Shown here: positions 1 through 51,960 of the stretch, in pieces | Layout of the letters: every line of letters starts with the position of its first letter | How positions within the stretch are numbered: the stretch's first letter is position 1 | Assembly: GCA_009760855.2 (NCBI GenBank) | Contig: WPIO01000025.1 | Location: forward strand, 3,179,501 to 3,243,500 | DNA: 64,000 bases | Direction: 5' to 3' | Source: Cristatella mucedo | Taxonomy: Eukaryota > Bryozoa > Phylactolaemata > Cristatellidae | Translations under genes and position numbers: made by a program | Notes under the pieces: generated by a model | Database searches by the model: none | What the model saw: the letters and a program-made list of their open reading frames with translations, nothing else | What the model was told of the DNA's origin: nothing

Positions 1-470
1 GGTACGGTGCATAGCCTGACGGTGGAGTAGATCTGACAGGCTGGAGTCAAAGAAAGAAGAGACCTAAAAGTGAGTGACAGAACCTTAAATTTGATGGGTT
101 GCTTGACTGGTAGCCAGTGCAGGTTGGCGAGAAATGGTGTGACTTGGCAACTGCGACGCTCACGACAGACAAGCCTAGCTGCAAAGTTTTGCACCAGCTG
201 CAATTGCCTGATTGCACAGACCTGTAGACCAGCAAGCAATGAGTTACATAAGTCGGGACGTGGCGGTCACAAACGCATGGACCAATTAAGATATGATATA
301 CCGGTTTAAGCAAGCCTGAATTTTAGCAATGTTATGTTGCTGAAAGTAGGCAGACTTGACAGTGGAGCTGATGCGGTCAGCTAATGGAAGGTCACTTTGG
401 AACAGGACATTCGTGCAGATTCAAAAGGATATATGCTGGCAGAGCCAATTGTGAGCGTTACCATTTCCAA
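1..470 (-). mobile_element. L2-like LINE fragment (RT C-terminal region)
   Basis: Matches within the window the minus-strand LINE copies at 31540-31980 and 56620-57060, for example GACGCTCACGACAGACAAGC. The corresponding protein block contains SAARLVCRERRSCHITP-type text. Cut by the window start and not intact. Confidence 0.75.
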
Positions 471-539
471 TTTCTTGATCACACTTGCTTTGCCCATACA
501 TTTTCAGTTGGTTTTATAATCATTCAATTTGGGAGCCAT

Positions 540-825
540 TGCAGGTCGGTGGAAGACGTGTGTACTGTGGCAGTTGTGACGTTCACGGCAGACATATCTG
601 GCGTCAGAGTTTTGCAACAACTGCAAGCGTCTTAGTGCACAGGCAGGAAGACCTACGAATAGTGAGCAACATTGATGTCTATCATGAAAAATACAAGCTT
701 GGCTGTTGCACTCTGGTCAAAGCAGGCCCGAAGTTTTACAATGGGCGTAGCTGAAAGTAGGCAGACTTTATTAAGGAGCTGATTTGGTAGTCTAGTGAAA
801 GGTTGCTTTGGAACATAAATAAATA
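540..825 (-). mobile_element. Second, older L2-like LINE fragment
   Basis: Repeats the same region as the copy to its left (GGCAGTTGTGACGTTCACGG, GAAAGTAGGCAGACTT) but is more diverged. A SINE abuts its right end. Confidence 0.6.
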
Positions 826-827
826 CA

Positions 828-995
828 AGCTGATTTATCAGCCTCTTTTTTGATAGCGACAGAAGAGCCTTTGCGACTATCCCCATCGCTTGCAGTGGTG
901 ATAAAGGATCGCCCACCGCAGAATTCGAACCCATGACCTCGGGCCGAGGTCGTGAAAAGCAGCCACATTACCCAGTGAGCCATTACGGCTCACCG
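828..995 (-). mobile_element. tRNA-derived SINE, type A
   Basis: Read on the minus strand, a tRNA-like head has an A-box-like TGGCTCACTGGGT and a B-box-like GGGTTCGAATTC. The tail GGCGATCCTTTATC follows and ends in GCTGATTTATCAGC-like sequence. It is shared with copies at 2027, 28340, 48784 and 49707. Confidence 0.8.
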
Positions 996-2026
996 ACATG
1001 ACATTCTGATTGCGTGCTGATGCTACACGAGATATGCTCGCCGAGCTCATTTTGAGGGTTAGGCTTTCCAATTTCTGAGTAGCACCGGGGCAAACTGGAA
1101 GTGGGTTTAGATGCTGACGCTATGCGGCAGCTGCTGCCTTCGCCCGCGGCAGCTGGTAGCGGTAGCGATGAGTCCACGACTCTTACCGAGACAGCGTAGT
1201 CAAGCGCTATTTGAGGCTGCCGCGGCAACGGCAGCCTCAAATAACCTACTGCATCTGCGTCCGGCGCACGAATGCGGCGCGTCGGCATTAAGCACAGGTT
1301 AGGGGACGAATTGCCGAAAATTCGGTAACCAATGCGCGTGCAGTATTTCCGCAGCACGCGACTATTAAGATTTCTTGAACCTGGCCGAGACTGAGAATTT
1401 CCGGCGACTCATTATCCCTCTCATGTCCCTTTCTAAGCCGTCGACGTATTGTTTTCCTCCGAGAGGTAATGTTTTTATCCCTAACTGACGTAGCGCATAC
1501 TTTCAGGGTACAATCATTTTAGCTTGTGTGAAACCGGCGCATTCCAGAGAATGCAATTCGTGACGCTCAGGCGTTACGCCTTCGCCTCGCAAAAGCTTTG
1601 GCTCTACCGACACAGTGCGCCCAAGTCGTTTGACCATATTCAGGATAACACACAGGACTGACGATGAGATAAGGAAGAGAATGAATATTCTTCACACTCT
1701 TCTGCATTACTTATTTCCTTTAGACTTTGCATTTAATACCAAACGACATGATGTTCGTTCGCCTCTGCAATGGGCTGCAATATGGGAAAAGGCAACTACC
1801 GCCTTTGTGTTAAAAGAGCTCGTCTAGCTCAAGACAGCTATTGCACTAAACGTCGAGGAATGGCTATACGAATGTTTTCGTATACCACAGCCATAGTTGT
1901 ACGCGGTGTGCGCATTCAATTAACACACTACTCGTTCAAACCATGCTCATGATGCAGCAATTCAGGGTTCAAACGCGACCCACAATAAGCTGTGCAGAGC
2001 ATGCCACTTTATCTGTCCTGCAAAAA
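996..2026. other. No gene recognised
   Basis: Mixed unique sequence with a GC-rich patch at 1110-1290 that contains short inverted CTGCCGCGGCAACGGCAG-like units. Open frames here are short and unlike known proteins. Confidence 0.5.
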
Positions 2027-2183
2027 GCTAAGTTAACAGCCTCATTTGAATAGCGACACGATAGCCTTTCACGGCTATCGCCACCACTTGCAGTGGGCGA
2101 TAAAGAATCGCCTACTGCATGACTCGTAACCCACGACCTCGCGTTCGCGAAGAGCGAACACCTTACTTCCTGGACTAAGTAAG
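2027..2183 (-). mobile_element. tRNA-derived SINE, type A
   Basis: Diverged copy. It has the inverted GGCTATCGCC and GGCGATAAAG tail block and the region corresponding to the B box (GGTTACGAGTC, with an extra base). Confidence 0.7.
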
Positions 2184-2471
2184 ATCCGAGGCCGTATACA
2201 CATATTTGCCTTAACCGCTGTCGTGGTGCAATTTTAAAGAAGCAGAGGAGCATTGCCAAGATTCTATTCGACATTACCTGTCAGTGCCGAGAACGTGCCC
2301 CTCAGTGTCAGCTGAGAAGCAGCCGAAGCGGCCTACTCACCTAGCGCGGTGCTGCCTGGTTATATATGGTACGACAAAGCTCTGTCCGAGTCGTTCTATC
2401 AGACATACGCATGAGAACGGCTAAGAAACAAATATGGAGAGAAGACAGATACGGTAGAAAGAGAGACAGAC

Positions 2472-2473
<2 letters not shown>

Positions 2474-2523
<50 letters not shown>
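2474..2523 (+). repeat. (GA)n microsatellite
   Basis: About 24 near-perfect GA units. The open frames it creates are artefacts of the repeat. Confidence 0.95.
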
Positions 2524-2526
<3 letters not shown>

Positions 2527-2794
2527 CAGGAGAGTGAGAAAAAGAGAGAAAGTGTTTGTGTGCGTGGCACGGCGACTTGAAAAATTGTGAAAATAAAAAT
2601 TGTGAGGTTGGCTTTAGCCTGTATACAGCACGAACACAAACGCACGGGTCTAGTCATGGGTTACGGGCGGTAGGCTCGGTGGCAAACATTGTGAGTCAAT
2701 AAGAAATCTGTTCATAGTTTGTAACCCGTAGGTAGTGCTTATTTTCCATAGTTAATTAATGGTCTACTTATGCAAGTGATGTACTATTAGTGCA

Positions 2795-2944
2795 TGTACC
2801 ATATTATTCATTTTGTTTGTTTTTCAAGCATGATTTTACTTACCATTCAGTTGCATTTCCCTTTGCAGCAAATCTGAAGCGCCTAGAAAGAGATTAAGTT
2901 CTCAGAGGGCGCTTTATCAAGTGCATTATTATTATTATTATTAA
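2795..2944 (+). mobile_element. L2-like 3' tail (5'-truncated insertion)
   Basis: TTTTTCAAGCATGATTTTACT, then the AAGCGCC...GGCGCTTT stem-loop and an (ATT)n end. Only the 3' end of the LINE is present. Confidence 0.8.
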
Positions 2945-3542
2945 TGTAAAGCGTCATTCTGATTCGCTTTGCATCTGGGATCCAAACTGAAGTAAACAGG
3001 CCACAATTCGGCAATTAGTTTCTGACACGCCGTCAAAAATTCTCTATTGTTAAAATACATTCAACAAGGACAAGCCACTTAACGTTCTCCCTCTTTTGAG
3101 GCGGCTGAAGCTACCGCCCGGGGCGCGTTCTCCCCAGAAGGTTCTCTCAGGAGGGGGGGGGGGTAGGGGGTAGCACCCTCACAACTCAGCCTGAAACGAG
3201 TCGATGAACGCACTCCTCCTTCCAGGGGCCAGTTCAACCGCTTGAAGAAAAGAATATGGTAGCCTCCCACTAAAGAGTGCGACCCCTTTACCAAAAAAAG
3301 AACCCAAAGTGGACCTCATTTAGTGAACCGGAAGCTGCACACCAGAAATTGCACAAGCCCAGTAAGCCCAGTTAAGGTTTCATCTTCACACCTGGTGGAC
3401 CCTGCTATGATGATGGCAGACCCCTCGATGTAGATGGTCGTGAAGCTGCCAAGCAAATGCCCAGTAAGCCCAGTAAGCCTGACTCGGTAGGTGACCAGAT
3501 GAAAAGCGAGCACGACTGCCTGCCTGGTGGCCAGCAAGCACA
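2945..3542. other. No gene recognised; short CCCAGTAAG repeats
   Basis: Contains a G-run at 3153-3166. CCCAGTAAGCCCAGT occurs at 3359 and again at 3459, about 100 bp apart. Nothing supports coding. Confidence 0.5.
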
Positions 3543-3860
3543 GAGCGGCTGCCATGCTTTATTAGCTCTGCAGGTCCTAGACTGTGGAGCTCGCTTCCAC
3601 GATTCTCACGCAACGGCAGCTACTCTCCTACTGCCGACTATGGGTCATCCTTTTCAGCGGTCCTGAGCTGCTGCTTCCATGCTACTACCTTAACTGCTCT
3701 CCTGGCTCGGCTATGCTTCCCACATTCTCTTTGTTGCGTGAGAGACAAAGTCTGTTGGCTACCGAATGCGTGCCGAAAGCCGCTTAGGCTGTGAGTGCGC
3801 TCTACAAAGCTCTCCTGTTTAACACCCACATAGTCTTTATGACTTTGTAGAGTTACAGAT
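3543..3860 (+). mobile_element. Second LINE family fragment (LINE-B)
   Basis: Shares TTAGCTCTGCAGGTCCTAGA, CTGTTGGCTACCGAATGCGT and CCACATAGTCTTT with copies at 32195, 36290 and, inverted, 14560 and 40440. The copy at 32195 translates to RSFSSAGPRLWNSLP, a CR1/L2-type reverse transcriptase C-terminus. Confidence 0.65.
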
Positions 3861-6800
3861 GGAGATATACTTCATTGAATTCTACTGCCACATAGGAGGC
3901 TCAAGAGGCCATAGTCGTTTTCCGACTTGCTGCTTCCCGGTTGGCCAACCATAAGTGGCGATGGGTCCCTTACCTGATTGAGTGCTTAACAGAATTCCAA
4001 AACACAACCAGTAATTATTGCATTAATAAAATTCAACCTTCACATTCACAACCAATCGACTGGCGAACAACGCATGCAGGCAAGCAAATGATAAGACTTG
4101 AGATTTTAGTGTTGATGACTGGCACGGCCCGAGCTGCTGCCAAGGCCGCCGAGCACCGAGCGACGTCACAAGCTGACAGCAGGCCACAGCCTGAGCCTGC
4201 CTCGATCTCAATCTCGCCCACCCAACCGTCAAAGACGTCTCAGCGAGAGTATTTCTCTGCCGACACGCGACTGACCAGCTACGGTGTGCGAGTGGGGAGT
4301 AAGACACGGAGCTCGAAGCGCATCTGCTCTGTTGAGCATCAGTGCCCAAAGCAGCAGCAGCAGCAGCACAGGCGGCACCAGCAGCCAGACTGCCACGCCC
4401 GGCGCTCAAACAGCTTGCTGACAGTCGCCAGAAAGCCTGCACTGCTTCGCTGCTGCCACTGCACCCCACTGGCAACGCACTAGAACAGAAAACGAACCCG
4501 GTGTGTGCGACAGCACTTTCAACGACGGACAAGGTCACGAGGAGATGCACACAGCATGATGTCGTGGCGCTCAGCCGGCGAGCGTGCACCGTGCGATGAA
4601 GGGGATGGTGCGCGAAACAAGTTTCTGTTTGTGCCTGTGTAGCGAGCGCTTGCCGCCAGTGTCGAGCTGCCCGTCGACATGTGCCGTCGGCGTGCGCCGC
4701 CGACGTTTGCGGCCGATCGGCGCCGCTGACGTGTGCCGGCGGTGCTCGGTGCCGGCTCATCGCGACTGCATCGAGGAGGAACCACAGGCCGAGTGTGGCG
4801 CCGAGAGTCCGCTCATCGACGACTGCAGGCTGGTCATCGAACCCCTGTCACGGTCAGACGAACGTGAGCAAATCTTAGCGCTCTGCCCAATGCCTGCGGG
4901 CATTTGACGTAGGCAGCATGCAATGCCTACGAGACGTTTGCCGCTGCGATATAGGATCAGCAGGGCGGGTAAAAAGAGCACTGAGGGAAATACCCCACAA
5001 CGAATGGAGTAAACTCCCAAACAACCAACAAACCCTCTGCACCGAGCAGAGTTATCCTAATAGACTCAGCAGACCACCTTTAAAGACGCCTCGGCGAACC
5101 TCGTTCGGTGGGTACTCTCGGACGGCAGCCAACGTGTTGCCGCTGCCCCTCGGCGGGGCTGCTCACAGTCTCGCCCCGGGTGCAGCTGCATACAGACAAT
5201 GCCCGGCCGGTTAGCTGCCGGAAGTGAGGTCCTGCAAAAGCTGAGTGCACGATTACCGATCGACTGGCAGTGAGTTCAAAGAGCAAGGACAATCAAGGTC
5301 AAGGAAAAAGGACAAGCAGCTTCCATCGCCTTGTTTGCACGGTGGCTCAGCGAAGAAGAAGAAGCAATTGTAACAGACACGCCAGAAGCACTTTAAGAGG
5401 GTGGTTGCAAGAAGTTAAACACTACAGCTATACTGGCAACTTCAGTCAATGTGCCAACACGGCTTTCTTCACGATGGGAATTCTTCGCCACGTTGTTTCG
5501 TTCGACATGCAGGGGAGCTGCCACACCGTTTCGTCGGGCATTCAGAAGTCCGGCCATATGCGAATGCCACGGGGTTAGCAGAGGGCGCTGACCCTGCCAT
5601 TGGGAGTCGATCCTTGAAATGGCATAGACGGGCAGGAAGCCAGCTGGCATGCCTCTTCCAAGCAGAAAGGATTACGGCCGATTGGTACGCCCATGCCGAA
5701 TGCTTACCCGGACAGGGATCTAGCCACCACTTTTTGCTGGCAACGAGTTGGAGCGACAGCAGCAGTCGCAGGCAACCAAAATAAAGAGGCTAGCGAGGCA
5801 GATGCTAACGGGTCACGAAGCAGCAGCAGCCTTTGCTGCTCCAGCTGAACTGCCTGGTGTGTGCAAGCAAAAAACAAGAAAGCTGATGTCAGATCATTTG
5901 CTGAGCCGATGCATAACCACAGAGTCGCCATGAAGGCCTCTGCACTCCCTCCACATGCAAGGGGAGGGGGTGCTCACAAAGTTCCAGTTTGAACATACTA
6001 CTGCCACCATCAAGAGCTCGGACACTAGAGGCCCCCCCAAAGCCTCGATCCGTCACTTCCTGTCGAGGCAGAGGTCGGCGGCTGCCTCTGTCTGCTCTCA
6101 GATCTTGGCTTTCTCTGATTTTTCACGATCTTTCCTGCCTGCCAGCAGACTGCTTCGTACTACTAGTTCGGTATTCGAGCGGCTGCCGAGAAGGTCCAGG
6201 CCAAAGAGAGTCGGCGGCTTCGGCATGTACCTACAGCTTCAAGCCACGCCAGAAAGGAGGCTAGACTGCCTCGGGCCGGCAGAATGACTTCCATATCCTC
6301 GCGACCCATAAGGTTGGCAACCTCCGGCTGTGCGCATGAATTTATCACCATCACACCTGATTGGCGCCTGACTGTCGCTGTATTGAAAAGACAGCCAACC
6401 TGGCTCTACCGGACCTCGAATTGCTGACTGCCATCTTGAATCGCTTGCTTCGAGGCAAATCGAGTCGACCGACCATCGGCACTGCTGCTGTCATCCCCAG
6501 AAGGCAGGCAAGCACGGCCGTCGAAGTGCGTTCTGCTGTCCCGCAGCTGCTGCTGCCGCCACTGCTGCTGAACCGACCTTTGCATCATACAGCAGTTAGC
6601 ATCCCGACAGTAGAGCATGCTTGGCTGACAGAGCCATCCGAGGGCTGCCTGGAATCTGGAGTGGACTGATGCATTGTCCTAGGAGACGCTGCTGCCCAGT
6701 AACTAGTCTGCGTAGTGACTTTCAGCCGTTGGCAGGATGGCTGCTACATCCTCTGCCTCACTGGCGAGTGCTTCAGGCGACATCAGGTTGGACCGAAGGT

Positions 6801-7244
6801 TCGAATGCGACCTCCCACACCAGAAGCTCTCGTTCGAGCGTTTTTTTCACTGGCGTCGCCTTCTAGTCCAGTGGGGCGGCTCACTGCCGAGCACGTGACG
6901 CCTGATGCCCAGCCTGGCTGTCGGATGCCGAGTGACTGTGAGCACATCATACCGGGGCACGGTGCAGCTTCAGCTGCGCTGCAGCGCGTGACAGCTGCCT
7001 GGCCATTTCCCCCTGCCCGCCCCTGCAAGAAAAGCCGCAGATCTGCCTGGGAGATTCTGCAAACATAGCAACCACACCGATACAGCATACGCATGCAGCG
7101 AGCAGCCTCAATTCCGGTAAAAAGGTTGGTCGCCGACAGGTGAAGGAAGGAAAGAAAGGGGCCATCACAAGGGAAGGAAGGAAGGACGAAAAGGAAAAGA
7201 AGGACATCCAAGGGAAGGAAGCAGCGTGAGCACCGCCTCAACTG
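3861..7244. other. No gene supported downstream of SEC14L
   Basis: GC-richer sequence with a CAG run at 4351-4366 and many short open frames. The longest is 245 codons at 4023-4760, minus strand, with low-complexity Ala/Arg/Ser-rich composition and no recognisable motif. Part may be the 3' untranslated region of the SEC14L gene. I see no polyadenylation signal that clearly fits. Confidence 0.4.
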
Positions 7245-46768
<39,524 letters not shown>

Positions 46769-47019
46769 GCCACTGTGGGGGATTCGGGCTACATTTTCTA
46801 AGCAACGGGACAATTGGCTAGCCTTACTTAACTCCAGCCCCACCCAGAAGGTATTTATCCAAAATGCCCATTAAACGTTGCCAATGCAAAAAGAATAAAG
46901 GCAATTTAATCATGTTTTACTTGCAGTGGAAAATTGACAAAAATGCTGCTTGGCTCTGACATAAAGCCAGATATAAGAATAATGTCTTTAAAATAGTAAG
47001 TAAGTAAATATATAATAAG

Positions 47020-47022
<3 letters not shown>

Positions 47023-47065
<43 letters not shown>
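47023..47065. repeat. (TA)n microsatellite
   Basis: Perfect TA run directly abutting the L2-like end of a SINE. Confidence 0.92.
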
Positions 47066-47066
<1 letters not shown>

Positions 47067-47180
47067 CACCCTAAGAGAACGTAATCTCTATTCAGGTGCT
47101 TCGCATGTGCCTCGGGGCTCGAGCCCACGACCTCAGCCAGACCTTGGTCGCGGCGAGCACCTTAACCACTGGACCAAGTA
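47066..47180 (-). mobile_element. SINE type B: tRNA head with L2-like tail
   Basis: Left part GCACCCTAAGAGAACGTAATC and TTCAGGTGC is the L2-type stem-loop. Right part GGCTCGAGCCCACGACC and CTTAACCACTGGACCAAGTAT are B and A boxes on the minus strand. Confidence 0.72.
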
Positions 47181-48639
47181 TAAGGCGTTAACAAAAATAG
47201 TCAAGTAATAGTCTTTAAAATAGTTATTATTATTATAATGTTGTTAATGCCCCAAGAGAACAAAATCCCTATCAATGCAAAAGCATACAAGTATCATGCT
47301 AAGACGTGCATAAAAAAGACACAAAAAGGTACTCTCAACAGCTGGTTAGCAGGACCCCTGGTTAGTGGTATGAACTGAATCATGCACTCGTAAGCAATTA
47401 AAGCAAGCACGAAAAAAGACGATTTCAAGGATTCACTACACAAAAAGCCTAACGCTCTTGCCCTTGATCACAGCGTGTTCAGTTTCAGAACATGTCAGCA
47501 CACACAGGACAATATGCTAGGAAGGAGTAAAGGCTCTGAGGCACAATTAGGCTTTTGCTCCTTCTTTCAATGTACTCAAATCAGATGACCTGATGCCACC
47601 ATCGAGGTACGAGTCACTACCTAGAAAGCATGAGATTTTTTAGATCATAAGGTGGCTATATTTTTGCCCATACATTGTATGATCGACTGACAGATTCTCC
47701 TACATGTCGGGTAGGTCACAAGCCTGGTATCCTTCTGCAAATGAGGGAAGTAAGACCCTATAGATAATTCAGTTCCGGTGAACATGGTCCAAACAAGGAG
47801 TCGGTATGAGTTCCACTAGTGACTTGAAAATTGTCGAATTCTTTACCTAACTACTTAACGAACGAAAAAGTATTTTCACCTTGGATTTGCATTATCAAAC
47901 ATTTTTGTATATCCAAGATAAAACACGTGGCCATCCACATTGCTCTGCATATGGTAAACCTTACCTAAGTAGTCCATTCAAATACTTAACAGTATTTTGA
48001 AAATATAGAATGATTAAAGGCCATCTGACGTCGAATTTGTTTCAGAAACATTTGCCTATTGCAGGAAGAGATCCACAATTTGTTTTCCTAGGCCAATGCT
48101 CTATCCATTTTGCTATCGAGACTGCTGATTCTACTGTACTCTCCACAGGGCTTAAAGCCTAGGGTTTAAATTAACACTACTTAACTGAGCCAAATCCCGG
48201 CATTCTGCCTGAATGAATCCAGGCGTATGCATTATATTGAGATTGTGTGCCCAGCTGCAAACATTACATCTGTAGTTGCCAGTGACCAGAGAACGTACCA
48301 TCTTTTTACGAGTATAAGTCGCACCCAAGTATAGTTCGCAACCTAAATTTATGGACAATTTTTGACAAAAGATTAAAAAATATTACTGAATGTATAGCTC
48401 ATTTTGTATTAATATAAGTTTGCTGTAATCGTCACAGTTAGTAAGAAACTTGTCTTCAGTATCACTGCTAAAATCTTCATAATCTTCTGCAACATTGTCA
48501 ATGTCTGAACCGTAACTTTCACTCTGTGCAGCGACTGACACTGACTTGCAGTGTATAAGTCGATCTATTTTTTCAAGAGATTTTAGGAAAATGTGCAACT
48601 TAAACTCGTAAAAATACAGTACCTGCTATAATATGATAA
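47181..48639. other. No gene recognised
   Basis: GCCCCAAGAGAACAAAATCCCTAT near 47248 may be another L2-tail scrap. No coding signal. Confidence 0.4.
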
Positions 48640-48745
48640 TAATAATAATACATATAATACATTTAATATAGCGCCCTCAGAGAACTTAATCTCTTTTTAA
48701 AGACTTTACATTTGCTGCAAAGGAGGCACAATCGAATGGTCGCTT
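48640..48745 (-). mobile_element. L2-like 3' tail
   Basis: (AAT)n, GCGCCCTCAGAGAACTTAATC and TTTACATTTGCTGCAAAGGA. Confidence 0.72.
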
Positions 48746-48783
48746 CCCTTACTCGAGTTCAGGCATGAGATAAAAAAAAAATA

Positions 48784-48960
48784 CTAGCTGATTTAACAGC
48801 CTCTTTGTTTATTTGTATATAGCGATAGAAGAGCCTTTACGGTTATCACCACCGCTTACACAGGCAATAAAAGATCACCCACCGCGGGAATCGAACCCAC
48901 GACCTCGGGACCAAGGTCGTTAAAAGCAACCGCCTTACTTAGTGTGCCATCACGGTACAA
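48784..48960 (-). mobile_element. tRNA-derived SINE, type A, near complete
   Basis: Best minus-strand copy, from AGCTGATTTAACAGCCTC to GTGCCATCACGG, with GGAATCGAACCCACGACCTC and ACCGCCTTACTTAGTGTGCC. Confidence 0.85.
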
Positions 48961-49407
48961 CCACCCACATGGGCGGTGGCTGCCTTACTGCTGAACGCCT
49001 TAGATGAAAAAATGGAGTAGTGTCCTTTACCAACAGTTGCAAGTAAAGCAGTTATTTGAAAAACTCAGAACGGCCTGAAGCCAGCAGCAGTGTTGATCAA
49101 AAAGCAGAAACAACACAGATACGTTTGCTCCTTCGAAGCTATGAAAGCGATGTAGATTTTTAGTTCCATGCTACAAAATCAGCAACTTTCAAACCAATTC
49201 AGATTGGTAGGAAAACAACTTCCAGTACAAAATAAATTGGTGGAGCACACGAACGCTGCGTGCTAAGTACTATTGCATAAGATTCTGCTTTGCTTCCTCG
49301 TGATGAAAAATACAAAAAGCATTCAGTTCAAAAACTTCAAGGTCTTAGATGCATTGCAGGAGGTTATGCATTTAGCAGGTGGCAACAACCTGTGGGTTCG
49401 ACAAGCT

Positions 49408-49532
49408 GTCTTGGGTGTTAGCCCAGAGGTAAGGTGCTTTCAGCTTACGACCAGGCCGTGGGTTCGAGCCTTGTGGGATATGTAAAGCCCCTGAACAAAG
49501 ATCAAGCTCTCTTATGGCTCTACACAAATATA
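49408..49532 (+). mobile_element. SINE type B: tRNA head with L2-like tail
   Basis: GTTAGCCCAGAGGTAAGGTG (A box) and GTGGGTTCGAGCC (B box) are followed by GTAAAGCCCCTGAACAAAGAT and TATGGCTCTAC. Confidence 0.65.
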
Positions 49533-49706
49533 GCAGCATTCATTATGTCTATGTCAGGCAGATTGACCAAAGCACCGCATGGTTTGGTACCCACAAAGCG
49601 ATGGCTTAGTGAGCACCAAGCAAGCTATATCTGCAGCTGGGTATTTACAGCATTCAGCCTCACAATACAGCAGTGCAAAACCGTAGTACAGACAACCGGT
49701 TAGGTT

Positions 49707-49859
49707 AGCTGATTTAACAGCCACATTTATATAGCGGAAGAATGGCCTTTATGTTATCACTTCGCTTTGCAGTGGGCGATAAAGGATCGCCCACTGCAGG
49801 ACTCGAACCCACGATCAGGATCGTGAAGAGCCAGCACCTCACCCCTGGGCTAAGACTGG
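49707..49859 (-). mobile_element. tRNA-derived SINE, type A
   Basis: AGCTGATTTAACAGCC, GGGCGATAAAGGATCGCCC inverted block, GGACTCGAACCCACGA and CTGGGCTAAGACTGG. Confidence 0.83.
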
Positions 49860-50430
49860 GGGGCAGTTTACAGCTGTCGCTACTCTCTAGAGAAGCCTGA
49901 AACTATAATCATCAACATACTGCGGCTATATTGAGCTTCTGGTGAGCAATACAGTGTACTTTACAAAAGCACTTCTATTCCCTTGCTGATGCTGCCCCAA
50001 GCGTAACTCGGTTTCTTATACGATTTCATGAGATCAGCCGGCTACCCTCTTGGTGCCAGAGACCTACCCCATCCGACCATACGCACTATACATAGCACCA
50101 AGATGACAGAAAAACAGTCAGACGACCTTGCAATAAGGTTGAAGGCAGACGGCAGAGCTGTCGTCGGCATTTCTTGATTCGGCTGGCTGCGTGATTGGCA
50201 AGCAGTCTTCAAGCGGACCTCAGTAGTCACATAGAAGGATTGTATCGGGATCTGAGATCGCGCAGCAGTGTGCAACCCCAACAGCCTGCCAGGCGACCCT
50301 GTCTGCCGCAGAACTAGCCGTGGCTTAAACGCTCGGCTGCCGAGACTTTAGTCACTTGCCGGTGGCCATCCTGCCGCGATCAATTCGGCCCAGCGTTTCT
50401 TACATATATAAACATCGAAATAATAAATTT

Positions 50431-50552
50431 AGGAAGCCCCCTAAGGTAACTCAATCTCCATCCACGCGCTTTACGTAAGCAGCAACAGGGCTCGAGCGCA
50501 CGACCTCGGTCGTCCAATGATGGCTAGCACGTTACCCCTGGGCCAAATCAGG
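50431..50552 (-). mobile_element. SINE type B: tRNA head with L2-like tail
   Basis: AGCCCCCTAAGGTAACTCAATC and CGCGCTTTACG, then GGCTCGAGCGCACGACC and TTACCCCTGGGCCAAATCAGG. Confidence 0.72.
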
Positions 50553-50949
50553 GCTTCGTGCACTACGCAACCGCAGATACACCGCTCTATGGAACCAACG
50601 CAGAAACCACAGATGATAATAACGATAGCGATAAGAACAGCAAGACATATACGCAAAGCATCTGCTCAGTGGGCTCGGGAGACTCGCGCTACACGACCCC
50701 TAGAACGGTCGAACCTACGAAACCGACCGTCGGTCAGCGCCAATTGCCGGAAAAATCCAAAGCGCCCAAGATCCCGAAGGCAACATAGAGGTGCGTTAGA
50801 CGGGAAACGAACCGGCTACGAAACTTTCGGGCAAGAGAGCTAGGCATTGAATGCGCCGCTGCAGCAAGACTTGCCGCGAAGAAACTACATCCCAATGTCT
50901 TACCGCCATCACCATCTCGAATGGGTGTTTGTACACACGCAGGGGTGAC

Positions 50950-51960
50950 TGGTACTTCTGAACCATTTCAAAAAGCGCCTCTGGTCAGCAAGTACAGGTA
51001 GAGAGAGAGAGCGAGATGTGATGGAGACGACGAACGTAAACAGTAGATACTTCCGGTCTCGACCTGGTCGACTCCGCCAGGTAGCGCGGCTGCTCTTCCG
51101 GTATATTAAGCGTCATCCGTTTCTTGGCGTAGCTTGCGGCGGCGACCGATACCTATGGCACAGCACCTGGTCCAGTTGCAGGTCCGCAATGCGGGCTGAC
51201 GTCGCAAGCCTTTTTGCTTATCGCCAAAATGCGGGCATTACAAGCTGCCCCGATATCGGTCGGACGCGCCGATCGCTCGCGGCGCCTGCAAAGATTACAA
51301 AGATTGCGCCCTCCGCTTTCTTCGCGGCTGGGAGCCGCGGGGAGCACGGGCGGGCGCTACCTCCACTCTTCGTTGGTATTGCGCCTGCTGTCTCGGTGCT
51401 GCAGTCAAACGCACGCGCAAGCATTTGCTCGCAAGCCACGTTTTCTCTCAAGGCGGCTACGAACCGGAGGCAGGAACGCTTCCGCTCAAGCCGCCTGCTG
51501 CGCGACCGCCAACGACTCCAGCAGCCGGAGCCAATCGCGTAACGTGGCGAAAGAAAATCGGCCGGCGCGGCGCTTTCGGCCGGTCCGCGCTGCCGCGGCA
51601 GACAGAGCTGTTGGCAGCGCAGATCGAGCTTTGAGCATTTCTCCTCGATTCGATATCGCTCTCCATCCATTCAGACGCGCTCGAAATCGGCGCAGTCGAT
51701 AGCATTGCACGTCTGACGAGCGCGCACGTCCGAGACGCTACAATGCAAGCGCCGCCACGCCCAGCTCGAGGCGGCAGCCGCAACCGCACGAACCTGCTGC
51801 GTGGGAAACGGCCTCTCACGCGCGCTCTGCCCGGCGGCATCGATGCGCAGTGTGGTCCTACGACTACCAAAGAAGCGGACTGTTCAACGGGTAGCAGCGC
51901 GTTCGTGCCATACAAAAGGTACGAAAGAACGTCCGGTAAGGGTTATTCAAAGTGAAGGTC
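50950..51960. promoter_or_regulatory. CpG-dense block, possible promoter region
   Basis: CpG dinucleotides are far denser here than in flanking sequence. AGCCAATCGCG near 51531 is a CCAAT-like site. Open frames are low-complexity Arg/Ala/Ser and unlikely proteins. It could be the 5' region of the SEC14L gene (minus strand) or of an unseen neighbour. Confidence 0.4.

Noticed and set aside
4023-4760. 245-codon minus-strand open frame
   Set aside because: Low-complexity Ala/Arg/Ser/Cys composition, overlapping open frames on the other strand, no motif, no splice context.
51018-51915. Several 150-174-codon open frames in the CpG-dense block
   Set aside because: GC-rich DNA has few stops. The frames overlap on both strands and resemble no protein.
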